This document shows positions 17,424 to 28,764 of a stretch of 64,000 nucleotides of DNA, piece by piece. Under the pieces are notes generated by a model that saw only the letters and a program-made list of their open reading frames with translations, was not told the DNA's origin and made no database searches. The DNA comes from Novosphingobium sp. MW5 (GTDB lineage: Bacteria; Pseudomonadota; Alphaproteobacteria; Sphingomonadales; Sphingomonadaceae): assembly GCA_025938935.1 (NCBI GenBank), contig JAPCWB010000001.1:2790001-2854000 (forward strand). The letters are read 5' to 3'. The first letter of the stretch is position 1, and each line of letters begins with the position of its first letter. The position numbers and the translations under genes were made by a program.

Positions 17424-19490
17424 TTATCCCACCATCACCCAGCTGATTGCCGCGACAAGGCCGAGCAGCATGATCAATGCGTACGAATAAAGGTAACCGG
17501 TCTGCACCTTTTGCGCGACGCCGGCGGTGCGAGCGACCAGCCATGCCGCGCCGTTCGGGCCGAAGCGGTCGATCAGGCCGACATCGCCCTGCTTCCAGAA
17601 CACCTTGCCCAGCCAGAAGGCGGGGCGGACGAAGAGGAAGTTGTACAGCTCGTCGAAGTACCACTTGTTGAACACGAACTTGTGCACGACCGAGAACTGC
17701 TCGACGAATGCCGCCGGTGCCTTCGGATTGCGCAGGTAATTGTTCCAGGCGATCAGCAAGCCGGTGATCATCACGGCGAATGGCGCCCATTTCACCCACA
17801 GCGGCACTTCGTGCATCGCGTGCAGGGTGTGTTCGCTGAAGGCGATCGCATTCTGCCAGAAGTGGCCCTCACCCTCGCTGATAAACGAGTGGTGGAACAC
17901 GAAACCGGTAAAGATCGCCCCCAGCGTCAGTACGCCCAACGGCACGAGCATCGGCAGCGGGCTTTCATGCGGGTGGTAGCCCGCGGTGCCGTCACCATGC
18001 GCATCGTGATGGGCATGATCGTGATCGTCATGGCCTTCGTGCGCAGGCGCGTCATGATCGCCATGGCCGTGCACATCGTGCACCGCGTGCTGGATATGCT
18101 CCGACTGGTCCCAGCGCGGCTTGCCGTGGAAGGTCAGGAAGACCAGGCGCCACGAATAGAAGCTGGTGAGCAGCGCGGCGGTGATGCCGGCCCAGAAGCC
18201 GAACATGCCCGCGCTGGTGCCGCTGGCATAGGCCGCCTCGAGGATCGAATCCTTTGAATAGAAGCCCGCAAAGCCGAACACGTCGACAATGCCGACGCCG
18301 GTGATCGCCAGCGTGCCCGCCATCATCGCCCAGTAGGTGAGCGGGATGTGCTTACGCAGGCCGCCGTAATACCGCATGTCCTGTTCGTGGTGCATGGCAT
18401 GGATGACCGAGCCCGCACCGAGGAACAGCAGTGCCTTGAAGAACGCGTGGGTGAACAGGTGGAACATCGCCGCACCCGGCGCGCCGACGCCTGCCGCCAC
18501 GAACATGTAGCCGAGCTGCGAGCAAGTCGAATAGGCGATCACGCGCTTGATGTCCCACTGCGTCGTGCCGATGGTAGCGGCGAAGAAGCAGGTCGCCGCG
18601 CCCACATAGGTCACCACGGTCATCGCGGTTTCGCTGGTCGCGAACATCGGCGAGAGGCGGCAGACCATGAAGACGCCGGCGGTGACCATGGTCGCCGCGT
18701 GGATCAGCGCGGAGACCGGGGTCGGGCCTTCCATCGCGTCGGGAAGCCAGGTGTGCAGGCCAAGCTGCGCCGATTTGCCCATCGCGCCAATGAACAGCAG
18801 GATGCACAGGATCGTCATCACGTCCCAGCGGCTGCCGAGGAAGCCAATGGTCGTGCCGGCCATCGAAGGTGCGGCCTGAAGGATCTCGGGGATCGATACG
18901 GTGCCGAACACCAGATAGGTGCCGAAAATGCCGAGCATGAAGCCAAGGTCGCCCACGCGGTTGACCACGAAGGCCTTGATCGCGGCGGCGCTGGCGCTCG
19001 GCTTGCGGAACCAGAAGCCGATCAGGAGGTAGGAGGCAAGCCCCACGCCTTCCCAGCCGAAGAACATCTGGACGAGGTTGTCCGCCGTCACCAGCATCAA
19101 CATGGCGAAGGTGAACAGGCTGAGATAGGCGAAGAACCGCGGCTGGTCCGGGTCTTCCTCCATGTAGCCCCACGAATAGAGGTGGACGAGCGCCGAGACC
19201 GTGGTGATCACCACCAGCATGATCGCGGTCAGCGTGTCGACGCGCAGGGCCCAGTCGATCGTCAGCGAACCCGACTGCATCCACAGCAGGACAGGCGTGA
19301 CATGCTCATGCGCCGTGCCCGAGACGAACGACAGGAACACCGGCCATGACAGCGCGCAGGACAGGAACAGCGCGCCAGTCGTGATCGACTTGGCGACGGT
19401 GTTGCCGAGCATCCGGTTGCCAAGCCCGGCGACAATGGCCGCGAGCAAGGGCAGGAAGACGATTGCGAGGATCGAATTCACCGGGATCAC
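17424..19490 (-). CDS. nuoL: NADH-quinone oxidoreductase subunit L with His-rich insertion
   Basis: A 688-residue distal proton-pumping subunit of complex [39 protein letters not shown] and [17 protein letters not shown] are the family signatures, and the long lateral helix region follows near the C-terminus. Between about residues 462 and 510 there is a soluble loop with 15 His and 8 Asp in under 50 residues (see findings). Translation starts at GTG (19490), which overlaps the nuoK stop as GTGA. Confidence 0.96.
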   Translation of the reverse strand: MIPVNSILAIVFLPLLAAIVAGLGNRMLGNTVAKSITTGALFLSCALSWPVFLSFVSGTAHEHVTPVLLWMQSGSLTIDWALRVDTLTAIMLVVITTVSALVHLYSWGYMEEDPDQPRFFAYLSLFTFAMLMLVTADNLVQMFFGWEGVGLASYLLIGFWFRKPSASAAAIKAFVVNRVGDLGFMLGIFGTYLVFGTVSIPEILQAAPSMAGTTIGFLGSRWDVMTILCILLFIGAMGKSAQLGLHTWLPDAMEGPTPVSALIHAATMVTAGVFMVCRLSPMFATSETAMTVVTYVGAATCFFAATIGTTQWDIKRVIAYSTCSQLGYMFVAAGVGAPGAAMFHLFTHAFFKALLFLGAGSVIHAMHHEQDMRYYGGLRKHIPLTYWAMMAGTLAITGVGIVDVFGFAGFYSKDSILEAAYASGTSAGMFGFWAGITAALLTSFYSWRLVFLTFHGKPRWDQSEHIQHAVHDVHGHGDHDAPAHEGHDDHDHAHHDAHGDGTAGYHPHESPLPMLVPLGVLTLGAIFTGFVFHHSFISEGEGHFWQNAIAFSEHTLHAMHEVPLWVKWAPFAVMITGLLIAWNNYLRNPKAPAAFVEQFSVVHKFVFNKWYFDELYNFLFVRPAFWLGKVFWKQGDVGLIDRFGPNGAAWLVARTAGVAQKVQTGYLYSYALIMLLGLVAAISWVMVG

Positions 19491-19792
19491 CCCTTCATCC
19501 GGTTGACGTCGTCAACGGCGATGGTGCCGCGGCGGCGGAAGTAGATCACAAGGATCGCGAGGCCCACGGCAGCTTCACCAGCGGCCACGGTCAGCACGAA
19601 CATCGCGAAGATCTGGCCGGTCAGGTCACCGAGGAAGCTGGAGAAGGCCACCAGGTTCAGGTTCACCGCAAGCAGGATCAGTTCGATCGCCATCAGGATG
19701 ACGATCACGTTCTTGCGATTGAGGAAGATCCCCAGCACGCCGAGCGTGAAGAGGATCGCGCTCACCGCGACATAGTGTTCGATGCCGATCAC
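19487..19792 (-). CDS. nuoK: NADH-quinone oxidoreductase subunit K (in frame with NuoJ as read)
   Basis: 101 residues, the normal NuoK length, if translation starts at GTG 19792 ([14 protein letters not shown]). Three membrane helices with the two conserved Glu: one in [14 protein letters not shown] and one in [24 protein letters not shown] stretch just upstream can serve as a ribosome binding site. As sequenced, the frame is continuous with nuoJ, so the GTG could be an internal Val codon instead of a start. Confidence 0.88.
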   Translation of the reverse strand: MIGIEHYVAVSAILFTLGVLGIFLNRKNVIVILMAIELILLAVNLNLVAFSSFLGDLTGQIFAMFVLTVAAGEAAVGLAILVIYFRRRGTIAVDDVNRMKG

Positions 19793-20407
19793 AGCGAGAC
19801 CCCCGCCCACTTCGGGCTTCACGTTGACCGTCGCGTCCTGCGGACGGCGGGCGATCTGCTTCGAGATGTTCTGTCCGCGCACGTCGCCGCGCTTGCGGTG
19901 GGTCAGCACAATCGCGCCGACCATGGCGACCAGCAGGATCATGCCGGCGGCTTCGAACAGGAACAGGTACTTGCTGTAAAGCAGCGCGCCGATCGCCTCG
20001 GTATTGCTGGTGCCGAGCGGAGCGGCGCCCTCGCCCGAAGGCGTGCCAAGCTTGAGCGCGCCGATGCGGTAGGCGCCAATGCCGATCAGCAGCTCACCTG
20101 CAAGGATTATCGCGAGCAGCAACCCCAGCGGGAAGTTGCGGATAAAGCCCGCGCGCAGTTCGGCGAAGTCGATGTCGAGCATCATGACCACGAACAGGAA
20201 CAGCACCGCGACCGCGCCGACGTAAACGATCACCAGCAGCATGGCGATGAATTCGGCGCCGACCAGCACCATCAGGCCCGCCGCGTTAAAGAAGGCGAGG
20301 ATCAGCCAGAGCACCGAGTGCACCGGATTGCGCGCCAGGATCGTCACAGCACCCGACACGCAGGTCAGGGTGGCGAACAGATAGAAGGCGAAGAGCTGGA
20401 TCGTCAT
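19487..20407 (-). CDS. nuoJ: NADH-quinone oxidoreductase subunit J, reading through into NuoK
   Basis: A single 306-residue frame holds all of NuoJ (about residues 1-203; [14 protein letters not shown] and the [17 protein letters not shown] helix) followed by all of NuoK. Normally these are separate polypeptides. The run of five G (minus strand; 19800-19804) just before the junction suggests why: with four G the NuoJ frame would end at TGA (19791-19789) after VGGVSL, overlapping a GTG start for NuoK (GTGA), exactly the junction style of this operon. Either the proteins are truly fused or one G is surplus. The ATG at 20407 lies 12 nt after the nuoI stop. Confidence 0.9.
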   Translation of the reverse strand: MTIQLFAFYLFATLTCVSGAVTILARNPVHSVLWLILAFFNAAGLMVLVGAEFIAMLLVIVYVGAVAVLFLFVVMMLDIDFAELRAGFIRNFPLGLLLAIILAGELLIGIGAYRIGALKLGTPSGEGAAPLGTSNTEAIGALLYSKYLFLFEAAGMILLVAMVGAIVLTHRKRGDVRGQNISKQIARRPQDATVNVKPEVGGGLAVIGIEHYVAVSAILFTLGVLGIFLNRKNVIVILMAIELILLAVNLNLVAFSSFLGDLTGQIFAMFVLTVAAGEAAVGLAILVIYFRRRGTIAVDDVNRMKG

Positions 20408-20419
20408 TGCGCGCGCCCC

Positions 20420-20905
20420 CTATCGATACGGCGCGTCGGCTTCAAGGTTCGCGGCAATCGCCCGCTCCCACTTGTCCCCGTTCGCCAGCAGCTTGGCCTT
20501 GTCGTAAAGCAGTTCTTCGCGCGTTTCGGTCGCGAATTCGAAGTTCGGCCCTTCGACAATGGCATCGACCGGGCAGGCTTCCTGGCAGAAGCCGCAGTAG
20601 ATGCACTTGGTCATGTCGATGTCGTAACGCGTGGTGCGGCGGCTTCCGTCCTCGCGCGGTTCCGCCTCGATGGTGATTGCCTGCGCCGGGCAGACCGCTT
20701 CGCACAGCTTGCAGGCGATGCAGCGCTCTTCGCCGTTAGGATAGCGACGCAGCGCATGCTCACCGCGGAAGCGGGGCGACAGCGGGTTCTTCTCGAACGG
20801 ATAGTTGATCGTCGCCTTGGGCTTGAAGAAGTACTTCAGGGTCAGCCAGTGCGCCTTGAGGAATTCCCAAAGCGTGAACGACTTTATGAGCTGCGCGGCG
20901 GTCAT
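20420..20905 (-). CDS. nuoI: NADH-quinone oxidoreductase subunit I
   Basis: 161 residues. It carries clusters N6a and N6b of complex I in the peripheral arm: [12 protein letters not shown] and [12 protein letters not shown] with the trailing Cys of each set. The N-terminal [18 protein letters not shown] is the membrane-facing amphipathic segment. The ATG overlaps the nuoH stop by 4 nt. Confidence 0.97.
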   Translation of the reverse strand: MTAAQLIKSFTLWEFLKAHWLTLKYFFKPKATINYPFEKNPLSPRFRGEHALRRYPNGEERCIACKLCEAVCPAQAITIEAEPREDGSRRTTRYDIDMTKCIYCGFCQEACPVDAIVEGPNFEFATETREELLYDKAKLLANGDKWERAIAANLEADAPYR

Positions 20906-21951
20906 GCGCCATACCTCGTGAACATAAGGAAGCCGCTGACCAGCACGACGAACAGCAGCGACACCGGCAGGAAGACCTTCCAGCCCAGACGCATCAGCTG
21001 GTCATAGCGGTAGCGGGGAACAGTCGCCTTCACCCAGGAGAAGACGAAGAAGAAGAACAGGATCTTGAGCAGCACCCAGACCACGCCCGGAATGTCGAAC
21101 CAGGGGATCAGGTCAATGTTCATCGGCGGCAGGTAACCGCCCCAGAACAGCGTGGCGTTGAGCGCGCACATCAGCAGCACGTTGGCATATTCGCCCAGCC
21201 AGTAGAGCGCGAAGCTCATCGACGAATATTCGGTCTGGTACCCGGCGACGAGTTCCGATTCCGCCTCGGTCAGGTCGAACGGGGCGCGCTGGGTCTCGGC
21301 CATGCCGGAGATGAGGAACATCACCCACATCGGGAACAGCAGCGGGTTGAAGACGAAGCCGTTGAACAGCCACACCTGGTCTTTCTGCGCCTCGACAATG
21401 GTCTTCAGGTTGAAGCTGTCCGCCCAGAGGACCACGCAGATCAGGATGAAACCGATCGACACTTCATAGGAGATCATCTGCGCCGAAGCGCGCATGGCCG
21501 AGAAGAACGGATACTTCGAGTTCGACGACCAGCCCGCGATGATCGTGCCGTAAACGCCGAGCGAGGAGATCGCGAGGATGTAGAGCAGGCCGACGTTGAT
21601 GTCCGCCAGGATCGCGCCCGAGTTGAACGGCAGCACCGCCCAGGCCATCAGCGCGACTGTGAAGGTGATGATCGGCGCGATCAGGAACAGGCCCTTGTTC
21701 GCGGCGCTCGGGATGATGGTTTCCTGCAGGAAGACCTTGAGTCCGTCCGCGAAGGACTGGAGCAGACCCCACGGCCCGACCACGTTCGGCCCGCGGCGCA
21801 GCGCCATCGCCGCCCAGATCTTGCGGTCGGCATAGATGATCATCGCGACGCCAAGCATCAGCGGCAGGGCGATGAGCAGGATCCCGGCGATCGTGGCGAT
21901 GAACCACGACCATTCGTAGGACAGCCCGAAGGATTGGAAAAACTCGGTCAT
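20902..21951 (-). CDS. nuoH: NADH-quinone oxidoreductase subunit H
   Basis: A 349-residue membrane subunit that forms the quinone-access region. [43 protein letters not shown] and the C-terminal [18 protein letters not shown] are diagnostic. The ATG overlaps the stop of the preceding 70-residue gene by 4 nt (ATGA). Confidence 0.97.
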   Translation of the reverse strand: MTEFFQSFGLSYEWSWFIATIAGILLIALPLMLGVAMIIYADRKIWAAMALRRGPNVVGPWGLLQSFADGLKVFLQETIIPSAANKGLFLIAPIITFTVALMAWAVLPFNSGAILADINVGLLYILAISSLGVYGTIIAGWSSNSKYPFFSAMRASAQMISYEVSIGFILICVVLWADSFNLKTIVEAQKDQVWLFNGFVFNPLLFPMWVMFLISGMAETQRAPFDLTEAESELVAGYQTEYSSMSFALYWLGEYANVLLMCALNATLFWGGYLPPMNIDLIPWFDIPGVVWVLLKILFFFFVFSWVKATVPRYRYDQLMRLGWKVFLPVSLLFVVLVSGFLMFTRYGA

Positions 21952-22160
21952 AGCAGCGAGCGCACTCCAGGGGTTTCAGGGCAATTTGACGACGAACCCG
22001 CAGGACCATCAGCCCAGGCGCCTGACTCATCGCGAGTGAGGTGATTTGCGTTCCGCCAATTGTTCTCCGGTCCAGACAACGGACGGCGGCTCCGGAAGGA
22101 AAACCAGACCACTAAGCACAGGCCTGCCAATACGGCGACGATGGACAATACCACGGTCAT
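21948..22160 (-). CDS. small single-helix membrane protein inside the nuo operon, unknown
   Basis: 70 residues: one membrane helix (about 4-22) followed by FRSRRP and a hydrophilic tail rich in Asn, Ser and Gly, so the tail is probably cytoplasmic. It overlaps nuoG upstream and nuoH downstream by 4 nt each (ATGA), which argues that it is translated and coupled. I know no family for it. The position suggests an assembly or stability role for complex I, but that is inference. Confidence 0.6.
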   Translation of the reverse strand: MTVVLSIVAVLAGLCLVVWFSFRSRRPLSGPENNWRNANHLTRDESGAWADGPAGSSSNCPETPGVRSLL

Positions 22161-24163
22161 TCCGCGGCCTCCGCGAACTCTTCGCCGTGCAGCAGCTCGG
22201 CCGAGCAGCGCTGCATCGTCAAGCTGGCGCGGGCGATTGGGTTGGTCAGGTAAAAGTCCTTGATCGGGTAGCCCGCGAGTGTCCCGCTTGCCTTGGCCTT
22301 TGCCGCCTTGGGCAGCGCGCCGTAGTTGGCGAGACCCTCGACGCCCAGCGCCGGCACGGCCGCGATCATCGCGGCGCGAAGCTGGTCGAAGCTGTCGAAG
22401 CCGACCGAAACGCCGAGCGCATCGGCCATGGCGCGCAGGATCGTCCAGTCCTCACGCGCGTCGCCGGGGGCGAAGACGGCCTTGTCGGCGAACTGCACGC
22501 GGCCCTCGGTGTTGACGTAGGTGCCGGCCTTCTCGCTGAACGCCGATCCGGGCAGGATCACGTCGGCGGCATGGGCACCCTTGTCACCGTGGTGTCCGAT
22601 ATAGACGATGATCGAGTCCGAAAACTTCGCATAGTCGACTTCATCCGCACCAAGCGAAATCAGCATCTTGGGCTTGGCAGCAACGACATCCGCGATGCCG
22701 CCCTTCTGCGCATAGCCGAGCATCAGCCCGCCCATGCGGCTTGCCGCCATGTGGAGCACGTTGAAGCCGTTCCAGCCGTCACGGACGAGCTTGAACTTGT
22801 CCGCAAAGGCGAGGCAGGCACCCAGGGCACCCTGCCCCAGACCCGCTCCGCCGAGGATCACCGCCGGACGCTCTGCGCCCTTGAAGGCATCGGCCACTTC
22901 GGCGGGAAGCTTGTCCAGCACCGCGATGTCATTGCCGAGGAAAGTCGTCGGCACGGTGGTTTCCCACTCCGGCCCGACGACGAAGAGCTTCGCGCCTGCC
23001 TTCGCCGCCTTGCGCAGGCGGGTCATCACCAGCGGCGCTTCCCAGCGCACGTGGCTGCCGACGATCAGGACCGCGTCCGCCGTCTCGATGCCCGAGAAGG
23101 TCGAGTTGAAGTTCACCGCTGCAAGATTGGTGCAGTCATAATCGAGGCCGGTCTGGCGGCCCTCAAGCATCGTCGAACCGAGCGCACCGGCCAGCGCCTT
23201 GGCCGCGAACATCGTCTCGCAATCGACGAGATCACCCGCGATCACGGCCAACTCCTTGCCCGGCTTGACCTTGGCAATGGCGGCAAAAGCCTCTTCCCAG
23301 CTCGCCGAAACCAGCTTGCCGTTCTTGCGCAGCCACGGCTTGTCGAGTCGGCGGGCGGTGAGGCCATCGACCTCGAAGCGGCCCTTGTCGGACAGCCATT
23401 CCTCATTCACGTCATCGTTGACGCGCGGCAGGATGCGCAGCACTTCGCGGCCGCGGCTGTCGAGCCGGATATTGGCACCGCAGGCATCGGACACGTCGAC
23501 CGACAGCGTCTTCTTGAGCTCCCACGGGCGCGCTTCAAAAGCATAGGGCCGCGAGGTCAGCGCGCCGACCGGGCAGAGGTCGATCACGTTTGCGCTCATT
23601 TCGTGAGTCGCCGCGCGTTCGAGGTAGGTCGTGATCTGCATCGATTCGCCGCGATAGAGCGCGCCGATCTCGTCCACGCCGGCGATCTCTTCGGAGAAGC
23701 GCACGCAGCGGGTGCAGTGGATGCAGCGGGTCATCGCCGTCTTGATCAGCGGGCCCATGTACTTTTCGGTGACCGCGCGCTTGTTCTCGTCATAGCGCGA
23801 GGCGCCGCGGCCATAAGCGACCGACTGGTCCTGCAGGTCGCACTCACCGCCCTGATCGCAAATCGGGCAATCGAGCGGGTGGTTGATGAGGAGAAACTCC
23901 ATCACCCCCTCGCGCGCCTTCTTCACCATTTCACTGTCGGTGCGGATGGTCTGGCCATCGGCGGCAGGCAGCGCGCAGGACGCCTGCGGCTTCGGCGGCC
24001 CGGGGGCCACCTCGACCAGGCACATGCGGCAATTGCCGGCGATGCTGAGACGCTCATGATAGCAGAAGCGCGGGATTTCCTTGCCGGCCAGCTCGCAGGC
24101 CTGCAGGACGGTGGCGCCCTGCGGAACTTCGAGTTCGATGCCGTCGACGGTAACCTTTGGCAT
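22157..24163 (-). CDS. nuoG: NADH-quinone oxidoreductase subunit G
   Basis: A 668-residue subunit of the NADH-oxidising arm. The N-terminal [2Fe-2S] ferredoxin domain has FCYHERLSIAGNCRMC; next come HPLDCPICDQGGECDLQ and the RCIHCTRCVRF cluster; a molybdopterin-oxidoreductase-like domain without cofactor function follows (PRVNDDVNEEWLSDKGRF). The length matches the alphaproteobacterial form, shorter than in E. coli. The ATG overlaps the stop of the preceding secreted-protein gene by one base. Confidence 0.96.
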   Translation of the reverse strand: MPKVTVDGIELEVPQGATVLQACELAGKEIPRFCYHERLSIAGNCRMCLVEVAPGPPKPQASCALPAADGQTIRTDSEMVKKAREGVMEFLLINHPLDCPICDQGGECDLQDQSVAYGRGASRYDENKRAVTEKYMGPLIKTAMTRCIHCTRCVRFSEEIAGVDEIGALYRGESMQITTYLERAATHEMSANVIDLCPVGALTSRPYAFEARPWELKKTLSVDVSDACGANIRLDSRGREVLRILPRVNDDVNEEWLSDKGRFEVDGLTARRLDKPWLRKNGKLVSASWEEAFAAIAKVKPGKELAVIAGDLVDCETMFAAKALAGALGSTMLEGRQTGLDYDCTNLAAVNFNSTFSGIETADAVLIVGSHVRWEAPLVMTRLRKAAKAGAKLFVVGPEWETTVPTTFLGNDIAVLDKLPAEVADAFKGAERPAVILGGAGLGQGALGACLAFADKFKLVRDGWNGFNVLHMAASRMGGLMLGYAQKGGIADVVAAKPKMLISLGADEVDYAKFSDSIIVYIGHHGDKGAHAADVILPGSAFSEKAGTYVNTEGRVQFADKAVFAPGDAREDWTILRAMADALGVSVGFDSFDQLRAAMIAAVPALGVEGLANYGALPKAAKAKASGTLAGYPIKDFYLTNPIARASLTMQRCSAELLHGEEFAEAAE

Positions 24164-24890
24164 TACAGGGAGGCTCCGGAACCTTGGGCCTGAGACAGGC
24201 GGTAATATGCGATGGCGAGCGCGCCGCGCACGCTCATGCGGTCGAGGCTGACGGTTTCACCCGCCTTGATGCACTGGCCGAGCGTCGGCCCGAGCGCGTT
24301 GATCGCCTGCAGTTCACCCGGCGTTTCGAGCGCGGTGGAAAGCACGGCACGCGACTGTTCGGGCGCGTTGCGGACAACGCATTCGCCCAGCTTCCCCATC
24401 AGCGTCGCTTCGGTCTTGCGGGCGATGGCGGCGCGCTGGCGGGCGAGCTTTTCCTCGGGAACGGGCTTGCCGTCAGGATAGGTCAGGCGAAGCGGGCGCG
24501 GCTCATCGTACGTGAGCAGCGGGACCGCCTTCAGGCCCTCGGCCGTCAGTGCGGCACTGCCCTTCACCACCAGCGCCTCGGCAATGACGCCGCGATAGGT
24601 GTCATCGTCCATCCGCATGCGCAGGCGACCCCGGAAGCCGCTGGAGGCATTGGCGAGGATGTCCTCGTCCATGCATTCGCGCTGCATCAGGCGCTTGCCC
24701 TCGGGGCTTTCGCGGTGGAAATTGGCGCCCGAAACGATCGCTTTCTTCGCCAGCTCAGGCTCGCGCTTGGCGACGCATTGGCCATAATCGGCGAGGAACT
24801 TGCGGATTTGGCCAATCGAAGGCGGCTCCGCGGCGTGAGCCGGGAGGGCGATGGCAGCGGCGCAGAAGCCGAGAAGGACTGCGCGCAGCT

Positions 24891-24894
<4 letters not shown>
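24163..24894 (-). CDS. exported protein of unknown function between nuoF and nuoG
   Basis: 243 residues starting at GTG 24894, which overlaps the nuoF stop (GTGA). The signal peptide runs to about residue 23 ([17 protein letters not shown]), so the protein is periplasmic. The mature part has conserved-looking Cys pairs ([36 protein letters not shown]) in three similar helical segments, suggesting an internal repeat. It is a homolog-in-style of the hypothetical secreted proteins common in sphingomonads. No enzymatic motif is visible. Confidence 0.7.
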
Positions 24895-26163
<1,269 letters not shown>

Positions 26164-26177
<14 letters not shown>

Positions 26178-26343
26178 CGCCACCCTTGTCCTTCTTGCGC
26201 TGTGCCGCCCCGAGCGCGATGAACGCCGCGCCCAGCGCGATCCAAACGGCGCTGCCGCCACTGCCATCGGTCGCCTTGCTCACGGCGATGATCATGAAGA
26301 CCACCGCGACGAGCATGAAAAGGGTGCCGCGATTGATGCGCAT
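26164..26343 (-). CDS. small two-helix membrane protein between nuoE and nuoF
   Basis: 59 residues (or 61 from the ATG at 26349). Two short membrane helices (about 8-22 and 32-48) and a charged tail [11 protein letters not shown], presumably cytoplasmic. The ATG at 26343 overlaps the nuoE stop by one base (TGATG) and has GGGGGA upstream, so I prefer it. I do not recognise the family. Its place inside the operon suggests complex I biogenesis or stoichiometry, by inference only. Confidence 0.6.
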
Positions 26344-27011
26344 CACCATTCCCCCCGGTAATCGTGGTTTTCGCCCACCATCGCCTTCAGCGTCGAGAGT
26401 GCGCCAGCCGGTTCAACCGTGTGGCGTCCTGGCTCCTGCGTACCGGCCTTGGGCTGCTTGCCTGCGGCGAGCGCATCGAGCACGGCGTCGAGACGCTCGG
26501 CGGTGAGGTCCTCGTAATTGTCGTCGTTGATCTGCACCATCGGGGCCGAGGCGCAGTTGCCCATGCATTCGACCTCGGTCAGCGTCCACAGACCGTCATC
26601 GGTGGTGTGGCCGATCTCCATCCCGCGCTTGGCGCAGGCGGTGAACAGGTCGTCCGAGCCGCGCAGCATGCACGGCGTGGTGCCGCAGACCTCGACGTGG
26701 AATTTGCCCACCGGCACGAGGTTGTACATGAAATAGAAGGTCGCAACCTCGACCACGCGGATCACCGGCATGTCGAGGTATTTGGCGACATATTCCATCA
26801 CCGGGATCGGCAGCCAGCCCTGCGTGCCGGTTTCCTCACCCACCTGGCGCTGGGCATAGTCGAGCAGCGCCATCACGGCCGAGCGCTGGCGGCCGGCGGG
26901 ATAGCGCGCGATGGCGGTGCGGGCCTTGACGTCCCACGCCTCATTGAAGGCGAAATTGCCCCAGCGCTCGCGCAGCTCGGGCGTATCGGGGGCGAGACGG
27001 CGATCAGCCAC
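26343..27011 (-). CDS. nuoE: NADH-quinone oxidoreductase subunit E
   Basis: A 222-residue thioredoxin-fold subunit with the N1a [2Fe-2S] cluster: Cys in VCGTTPCMLRG and in VECMGNCASAPM. The last 45 residues, after LDALAAGKQP, are a hydrophilic extension beyond the conserved domain. The ATG lies 8 nt inside the end of the preceding small membrane gene. Confidence 0.96.
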   Translation of the reverse strand: MADRRLAPDTPELRERWGNFAFNEAWDVKARTAIARYPAGRQRSAVMALLDYAQRQVGEETGTQGWLPIPVMEYVAKYLDMPVIRVVEVATFYFMYNLVPVGKFHVEVCGTTPCMLRGSDDLFTACAKRGMEIGHTTDDGLWTLTEVECMGNCASAPMVQINDDNYEDLTAERLDAVLDALAAGKQPKAGTQEPGRHTVEPAGALSTLKAMVGENHDYRGEW

Positions 27012-27207
27012 GGCTGCGGTTCCTGCGGCGCTGGGCGAACTGCTGGCCGAAGAAGAACACCTCGAACCCGGCGATGGCGGCGGCGAGCGACGAGATCATC
27101 TCGAAGTCCGCACTGCCCGACAGGCCGAGCGTAATGGCCGCGAGCGCAAGCACGATGCCGGTAACGGCAGCGAGAACGCGCAATTGTTCAACTGGAGTGA
27201 AATTCAC
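27004..27207 (-). CDS. small membrane protein between nuoD and nuoE
   Basis: 67 residues from GTG 27207, which overlaps the stop of the NTF2-like gene (GTGA). Two hydrophobic segments (about 8-26 and 34-53) and a strongly basic C-terminus RRRNRSRG, expected on the cytoplasmic side. Third of the small membrane proteins in this operon. Family not recognised. Confidence 0.6.
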   Translation of the reverse strand: MNFTPVEQLRVLAAVTGIVLALAAITLGLSGSADFEMISSLAAAIAGFEVFFFGQQFAQRRRNRSRG

Positions 27208-27554
27208 CGGACAAACTCCACGCGAGAGCACTTGTCGCCCTCGAAAGAATAGATCGAAACGACATCGAAGGGCTCAACCAGTTCGGAGCCGTCCGAAGCC
27301 GGGCCGCGCACCACGTGTTCGCGCAGCAGCACGTAATCGCCAAGCTGCTGGGCATCGAGGATCTCAGCATGGTTCTGCGGCCACTTGGCAAACGCAGCGG
27401 CAAGGCCCGAACGCGTGCCTTCCTTGCCCTCACGCACGACCGCGCCGCGATAGTTCGCCTCGCAGGCGTCATCGGTCATGAAAGACACATAGGTGTCCAC
27501 GTCCTGCGCGTTGTAGGCGGCGATCATGGCCTTGGCGGTTTCGAGGTTGCTCAC
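27204..27554 (-). CDS. NTF2-like (SnoaL-type) small protein
   Basis: 116 residues, soluble. [24 protein letters not shown] helix followed by beta-strands ([40 protein letters not shown]) is the cone-shaped NTF2/SnoaL fold. Such proteins bind small ligands or act as isomerases or accessory factors; the substrate is unknown. Starts at GTG 27554 overlapping the nuoD stop (GTGA). Confidence 0.75.
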   Translation of the reverse strand: MSNLETAKAMIAAYNAQDVDTYVSFMTDDACEANYRGAVVREGKEGTRSGLAAAFAKWPQNHAEILDAQQLGDYVLLREHVVRGPASDGSELVEPFDVVSIYSFEGDKCSRVEFVR

Positions 27555-28762
27555 CGGTCACACTCCCCGAACACCACGTCGATGGCGCCGATGATGGCGG
27601 TGACGTCGGGCAGCATGTGGCCCTTGCACATGAAGTCCATGGCTTGCAGGTGCGAAAACGCGGTCGGGCGGATCTTGCAGCGGTAGGGCTTGTTCGAGCC
27701 GTCCGCGACCAGATAGACGCCGAATTCGCCCTTGGGGCTTTCGGTGGCGACATAGACTTCGCCGGCCGGCACGTGAAAGCCTTCGGTGTAGAGCTTGAAG
27801 TGATGGATCAGCGCTTCCATCGACTGCTTCATCTCGGCGCGCTTCGGCGGGCTGACCTTGCGGTCGTCCGAGGCGACGGGGCCGGAGGGCATTTCCGCCA
27901 GGCACTGCTTCATGATGCGGGCCGACTGGCGCACTTCCTCGACGCGCACCATGAACCGGTCATAGCAATCGCCGCGGGTGCCGACGGGAATTTCGAAGTC
28001 CATCTTGGCATAGACATCGTAGGGCTGGCTCTTGCGCAGGTCCCACGGGATGCCGCTGCCGCGGATCATCGGGCCTGAGAAGCCCCACTTCAGCGCGTCT
28101 TCCTTGCTCACCACGGCGATATCGACGTTGCGCTGCTTGAAGATGCGGTTGTCGACCACGAGGCTCATCGCGTCCTCGAACAGCTGCGGCAGGCGGCTGT
28201 CGAGCCAGACGCCGATATCGACCAGCAGCTTCTCCGGCACGTCCTGATGGACGCCGCCGGGGCGGAACCATGCCGAGTGCATGCGGGCTCCGCTCGCGCG
28301 TTCGAAGAAGTTGAGGCAGTCCTCGCGGATTTCGAACATCCACAGGTTCGGCGTCATCGCGCCGACGTCCATGACGTGGCTGCCGAGGTTGAGCATGTGG
28401 TTGCAGATGCGGGTCAGCTCGGCAAACAGCACGCGCAGGTACTGGGCGCGGATCGGCACTTCGACGTTCAGCAGCTTTTCGACCGCCAGAACGTAGGAAT
28501 GCTCCATGCCGAGCGGCGAGCAATAGTCGAGCCGGTCAAAATAGGGCAGCGCCTGCAGGTAGGTCTTGTGCTCGATCAGCTTTTCGGTGCCGCGATGGAG
28601 CAGGCCGACGTGCGGATCGATCCGCTCGATGATTTCGCCGTCCAGCTCCATGACCATGCGCAGCACGCCGTGCGCCGCGGGGTGCTGGGGCCCGAAGTTG
28701 ATCGTGTAGTTGGTGATGACTTCATCGCCGGTGGTGGGCGACTGTTCGAGACTAAGCGACAT
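27551..28762 (-). CDS. nuoD: NADH-quinone oxidoreductase subunit D
   Basis: 403 residues. It lines the quinone-binding cavity with Nuo[25 protein letters not shown] and the C-terminal DPIV-like end ([17 protein letters not shown]) are family hallmarks. The gene starts 2 nt after nuoC. Confidence 0.97.
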   Translation of the reverse strand: MSLSLEQSPTTGDEVITNYTINFGPQHPAAHGVLRMVMELDGEIIERIDPHVGLLHRGTEKLIEHKTYLQALPYFDRLDYCSPLGMEHSYVLAVEKLLNVEVPIRAQYLRVLFAELTRICNHMLNLGSHVMDVGAMTPNLWMFEIREDCLNFFERASGARMHSAWFRPGGVHQDVPEKLLVDIGVWLDSRLPQLFEDAMSLVVDNRIFKQRNVDIAVVSKEDALKWGFSGPMIRGSGIPWDLRKSQPYDVYAKMDFEIPVGTRGDCYDRFMVRVEEVRQSARIMKQCLAEMPSGPVASDDRKVSPPKRAEMKQSMEALIHHFKLYTEGFHVPAGEVYVATESPKGEFGVYLVADGSNKPYRCKIRPTAFSHLQAMDFMCKGHMLPDVTAIIGAIDVVFGECDR

Positions 28763-28764
28763 GA

